Source: Petrosia ficiformis
Taxonomy: Eukaryota; Porifera; Demospongiae; Haplosclerida; Petrosiidae
Length of the DNA stretch: 64,000 bases
NCBI GenBank assembly: GCA_947044365.1
Contig: OX345642.1
Location: 3,347,598 to 3,411,597, forward strand
Direction: 5' to 3'
Below the pieces are notes generated by a model that searched no databases, was not told the DNA's origin, and worked only from the letters and a program-made list of their open reading frames with translations. The position numbers were made by a program, and so were the translations under genes. Positions 61,301-64,000 of the stretch are shown here, piece after piece (position 1 is the first letter of the stretch; the number at the start of each line of letters is the position of its first letter).

Positions 61301-62657
61301 GATCATTTTATTAAAAGTGATACCATCACTCTAGTTCCCTTCTCAGATTGGGCAACTCCAATCGTACCCGTTCTTAAAAAAAATAACAACATTTGATTTT
61401 TGTGTCATCATAAATGAAGTGTCAAAGTTGGAGCAGTATCCAATTCCCCAAGTTGAAGATCTACTCTCTGCATTGGCAGGAGGGAAAAGCTTTACTAAAT
61501 TAAATATCACCCAAGCTTACCAACAGTTATGTTTGGATGAAGAATCTCAAAAATTGGTAGTTATTGACACGCACAAAGAATTGTTTAAATACAAACGAGT
61601 GCTCCTGCAATCCCATCCCTGTCGCCAGAAAATAGGTTGAGAAAGAGGAAACCCTTTATTTAAAACAAGTTATATAGAGATAAAAGTATCCCTATGATTG
61701 CTTTGTGGTGTCCAACATTTAGTAATCATGGCTGAATTTATCATGTACGAAAAACACAACATCTATTATAATTATTACTTTGATTATTTCCTCTTCTTAC
61801 TTTTTAGAGGTTCTTATAGGACTTTAGGAATATATTGTATATACCTAGAACAGCTATTAATTCCAGTTTCTACGTATAGCTAGCTACAAGCAGTTTCTTC
61901 CTGCTGGTCTGTAGAACTTGAGCGGGTGTTCTATATGCACCACGCCCATTAATTGACCGATCACCCCCCCCCCCCCGGAATGAAGCAACTTCTTTAAGTA
62001 CGTATACAACACATACTCGTGCACAAACATATATATATATAATACAAACATATATATATATATAATATATAAATATACATTAAACCCCGTGGAAAGCTAT
62101 TATAGGGATGTCCTTACGGGCCATAAAAAGACTGAACCTTTATATATATATATATACACTAAACAGGAAGGAATTATAAAACAGGAAGGAAAATAGACAC
62201 AGACAATTAGACTACAACATTGTTTAAGAATACAGGATCATTACAATCAGGGCTATGGCTACAATTATCAATAATAATAACAATGCTGTTCAAATATATT
62301 ACAGTGTGTAATAGGTAAAGGATCATTTCAAGGACTCAAGTTAATTAATGGGAGTGGTGTGTAATAGGTAGTTAAGGATCATTTCAAGGACTCAGTTAAT
62401 TAATGGGAATTACTAGTACATTAATTAGTACAGAACTTCCTGTTGATTTATCAGTAATATTCCTAATTACATGTCCCAATACATACCTGGATTAAACAGA
62501 ACAATTTCTTTCATTAAGTTCAATTCTTTATCATCAATGTTTAAAACTTTCAAAGGTATCACGAGCTTTGAAAGCGTTACCATAGCAACTGTTGCTACAC
62601 CTGAATTTCTATTAGTGGGTCTCATTACTTTTCCTGTTGAGCCAAGAAGCAGCATAC
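58366..62657 (-). CDS. HNF4-like (NR2) nuclear receptor, C-terminal LBD exons
   Basis: Ligand-activated transcription factor family; only the last two coding exons are in the window. Exon N-1 is 62487-62657 (CAG acceptor, GTATGT donor) and the last exon is 58366-58649 (TTTTAG acceptor, TAA stop); phases agree across the 3.8-kb intron and join as FNPESNGLCNRETV. About 150 residues cover helices 6-12 of the ligand-binding domain: VMLLLG-type turn, KLVIPLKVLNIDDKELNLMK, RQYRKRKHRELMEY, GRFGELICLLTPLYEVSLEV and EARIDALLLMSMINQGG. This follows HNF4 segment by segment (IDDNEY; DPDAKGL; GRFGELLLLLP; IDNLLQEML). The AF-2 helix lacks the conserved glutamate (LLLMSM instead of LLQEML). The zinc-finger domain must lie upstream, past 64000. 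The intron holds a hAT-N1 and a broken gypsy element. Confidence 0.88.
58834..59127 (-). mobile_element. hAT-N1 MITE, 294 bp, perfect target duplication
   Basis: TAGTGTTGTTTTAGT and ACTAAAACAACACTA termini; GATTCACC on both sides (58826-58833, 59128-59135). Reference copy for the family. Confidence 0.95.
59690..59928 (+). mobile_element. Probable 5' LTR remnant of the gypsy element
   Basis: CATTTCAGGGGCTCAGTTAATTAATGGGAGTGGTGTGTAATAGGTAGTTAAG is present twice in tandem, then AATAAAGAGCTTCC, then TGGCGATGAGAA (59929), which looks like a tRNA primer-binding site just before gag. The same doubled phrase recurs in direct orientation at 62305-62405, a likely 3' LTR piece. Part resembles family B in reverse. 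Confidence 0.5.
59955..60240 (+). pseudogene. Ty3/gypsy gag, N-terminal part
   Basis: MAMMFGKIEDFDGDKEWFLH, RLEHFFAANSKVEEAKK and LLSVIGAFSYKLLRSLIAP match the capsid region of Ty3/gypsy gag; a frame change near 60165 is followed by VEVMKKHHNPAPAE. The frame is then lost at about 60238, where the inverted segment starts. Confidence 0.75.
60241..60660 (-). pseudogene. Ty3/gypsy gag C-terminus and protease start, inverted
   Basis: On the minus strand, opposite to the rest of the element: LAESTLTYTKAVNIAQGMEA-type gag near 60655-60580, a zinc knuckle CHNCGKEGHISTVC (60442-60401) preceded by a second, stop-interrupted one, then KPLQVDISIDG and NTGAS (60256-60242), the aspartic protease site with Asp replaced by Asn. 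Several stops interrupt it. Confidence 0.75.
60661..60899. other. Spacer inside the gypsy remnant
   Basis: Holds CCCAGGGCCTAAACTGGGGGGCTCCACCCCACCAGACCCCC and a pyrimidine-rich stretch. It does not match gypsy coding sequence and is probably a later insertion. The minus-strand ORF here is not taken as a gene. Confidence 0.4.
60900..61640 (+). pseudogene. Ty3/gypsy pol: protease end and reverse transcriptase start
   Basis: LQKSEVKLQTYSGEDLVVLG and LPLIILRGTGATLLGCDRL are the post-protease gypsy segment; then FYKPRPVP, WATPIVPVLKK, QYPIPQVEDLLSALAGGKSF, KLNITQAYQQL and KLVVIDTHKELFKY from the reverse transcriptase fingers/palm. Frameshifts and stops separate these. Sequence ends near 61640, before the catalytic YxDD, at a family B insertion. 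RNase H and integrase are absent. Confidence 0.85.
61680..62118 (+). mobile_element. Family B element, copy 5
   Basis: TATCCCTATGATTGCTTTGTGG at the left and CGTGGAAAGCTATTATAGGGATG at the right. It truncates the gypsy reverse transcriptase. It contains a short C run and AT microsatellites. Confidence 0.75.
62119..62486. other. Gypsy 3' flank and LTR-like piece
   Basis: 62119-62290 holds CAGGAAGGA duplicates and AT-rich sequence. 62305-62405 holds two tandem copies of the LTR phrase described at 59690-59928. No gene besides the receptor intron. Confidence 0.4.
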
Positions 62658-63005
62658 CTGAATAGAATAGGAGATAATAACATAAACTGAATATACTTTT
62701 CGTAGGGTTTCATCGCGTGGGTGTTGTACCCTGGAATTTCCCATTTCCCCAGCTTGAGTCTCCCCTCCCACCCCCAGAGTTATGTTTGAATCACAAGGGA
62801 TCCAAAATTTGGGACCAGGCTCATGCCCGGACCAACTAGTTGCCATGTGATTATGTATTATAATGCCCCCTATCTCTTAATCACTAACAAAACTCCTGAC
62901 AGTTAGAACATCTGTTCGAAATACTGTTTCAAAACACATATAATAGAACAAAGAATATGTTATAACTTCAACCTCATTTATTTAGCATGGAATTAATGTC
63001 TATTC
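62658..63005. other. Nuclear receptor upstream intron, no further exon seen
   Basis: Searched on the minus strand for an upstream LBD or zinc-finger exon; none was recognised here or up to 64000. Confidence 0.4.
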
Positions 63006-63325
63006 ACATTTACAATTACCTCCAAATTTAGCTATGCTGACGTTATATGCAATATAGTGTATAGTTTAATGTCATAAGGTTAATACATGATGATACTGTA
63101 ACTCAATAACGAAGTAATGGATTGAAATTTAACATACACAAAAAAGAATAGGGAAAGACAATCATTTGCCCAATCCTCAATCACTCATGGATGCCCATGA
63201 GAGAGAGCCTGGGACAAGGCAAGATAATTATAATTATGATAATTATATGAAGAAAATGATGTTAGTCATTCCAAACTAAAGCTATGAGCATTTTTCGGAG
63301 GTCAAAATGAATATGAATAACTAAC
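63006..63325 (-). mobile_element. MITE family D, copy 7 (reverse, enlarged)
   Basis: ATTCACATTTACAATTACCTC at the left, GAGGTCAAAATGAATATGAAT at the right; contains AATGTCATAAGGTTAATACATGATGATACTGTAACTCAATAA. About 80 extra bases (63160-63240) look inserted. Confidence 0.75.
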
Positions 63326-63917
63326 TAAATTATGTGTAAGTGTGACAGATGTACAGAATCTAAAGAACGAGTAGATATGTCAAAACATCCCCCTACACAT
63401 TTCCTATACTAGGATAATGGAAGTGTAGTATAGTGGTTAGGATTAGTTGCAGTGTTCATTACAAATGTTAGTGTGTTCTGATTCATTAGTTCAAGTACAG
63501 CTTTACGTACATGTTTACTGCATTGTAGACTTTTTACCAGAAATTTTAATCCAAGTGGGAGAGGACTGGCTACTTAATTACTCCCACATAATTAATTAAA
63601 TCATAGCCATATTTATTAGCAAAAACATTTAATAACCTCGTTAGTTGATACATACATCTTTGATGATCTAATAATATAGTGATATTTTTGGCAAATATTA
63701 AATTCTCCAAATATTTAAGTGGTATATCAGGTAAAGCAAGTATTACCAAAATAGCAATAATACGTTATGAGAAACTCTTTTGACGAGTGCAGTATATCTG
63801 ACATAGGTATATAAATTTAGACCAATTCGCCCAACCAATGACCTTTACTAAGATACATGTAGATAGACATAATTGAATTCCACTATATAATATACATAAT
63901 TATATTCCACTATTACC
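63326..63917. other. AT-rich stretch, nothing recognised
   Basis: No ORF of note, no repeat family and no receptor exon recognised. Confidence 0.4.
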
Positions 63918-64000
63918 CAGCTTTTGCTGCTTTTGAAGCATGGGGCAAATTGGCTCAAAAATGATTGGTGTGTGTGCCATTGGGAATACATCTTGATCCA
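63918..64000 (+). mobile_element. hAT-N2 MITE, cut by the window end
   Basis: CAGCTTTTGCTGCTTTTGAAGCATGGGGCAAATTGGCTCAAAAATGATTGGTGTGTGTGCCATTGGGAATACATCTTGA matches the left part of the family. Confidence 0.75.

Noticed and set aside
62467..62846. Plus-strand and second minus-strand ORFs over the receptor exon
   Set aside because: Shadows of the nuclear receptor exon and its flanking intron.

Overview
This is a eukaryotic, AT-rich animal window with long, repeat-filled introns and canonical GT/AG splice sites. The genes point to an early-branching metazoan. A demosponge is my best guess: a two-exon fragment of an HNF4-like NR2-type nuclear receptor, metazoan DHX38, TAT and cytochrome b5, and very dense MITEs. 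The lineage is inference; no rRNA or mitochondrial marker is present.

Layout. 1-2032: no firm gene. 2033-3801 (-): a three-exon chromodomain protein ending in a single C-terminal membrane helix. A 233-bp divergent promoter separates it from 4035-21166 (+): a complete 26-exon DHX38/PRP16 spliceosomal helicase, 1204 residues, whose introns are full of ACATGT microsatellite and non-autonomous transposons. 21167-24333: spacer dominated by a 2-kb palindromic satellite. 24334-29999 (-): a complete 9-exon tyrosine aminotransferase, 432 residues. A 284-bp divergent promoter separates it from 30284-43470 (+): a complete 6-exon tail-anchored cytochrome b5, 150 residues, whose last intron (7.3 kb) holds a complete-ended hAT transposon, a piggyBac-type MITE and several tandem arrays. 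43471-58365: about 15 kb of MITEs, tandem repeats and microsatellites with only two weak ORFs. 58366-62657 (-): the last two coding exons of the nuclear receptor; its 3.8-kb intron carries a broken and internally inverted Ty3/gypsy element. 62658-64000: repeats; the rest of the receptor lies beyond the window.

Genes together. The four well-resolved genes form two head-to-head pairs. Each shared promoter carries two CACGTG boxes spaced by about whole helical turns (21 bp and 11 bp), and in each pair one box is the palindrome TCACGTGA. The products act in unrelated places (chromatin/membrane, splicing, amino-acid catabolism, ER redox), so no pathway operon is implied.

Mobile DNA. I resolve at least six hAT MITE families (three copies with perfect 8-bp target duplications), a 1.84-kb hAT with perfect 8-bp target duplication, a TTAA-flanked piggyBac MITE, a TA-flanked pogo/Tigger MITE, a seven-copy family whose five genic copies all share DHX38's orientation, and a family (B) that hosts nested insertions. 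Exon maps were made by eye from conserved protein sequence, splice signals and phase; coordinates may be off by a base or two.
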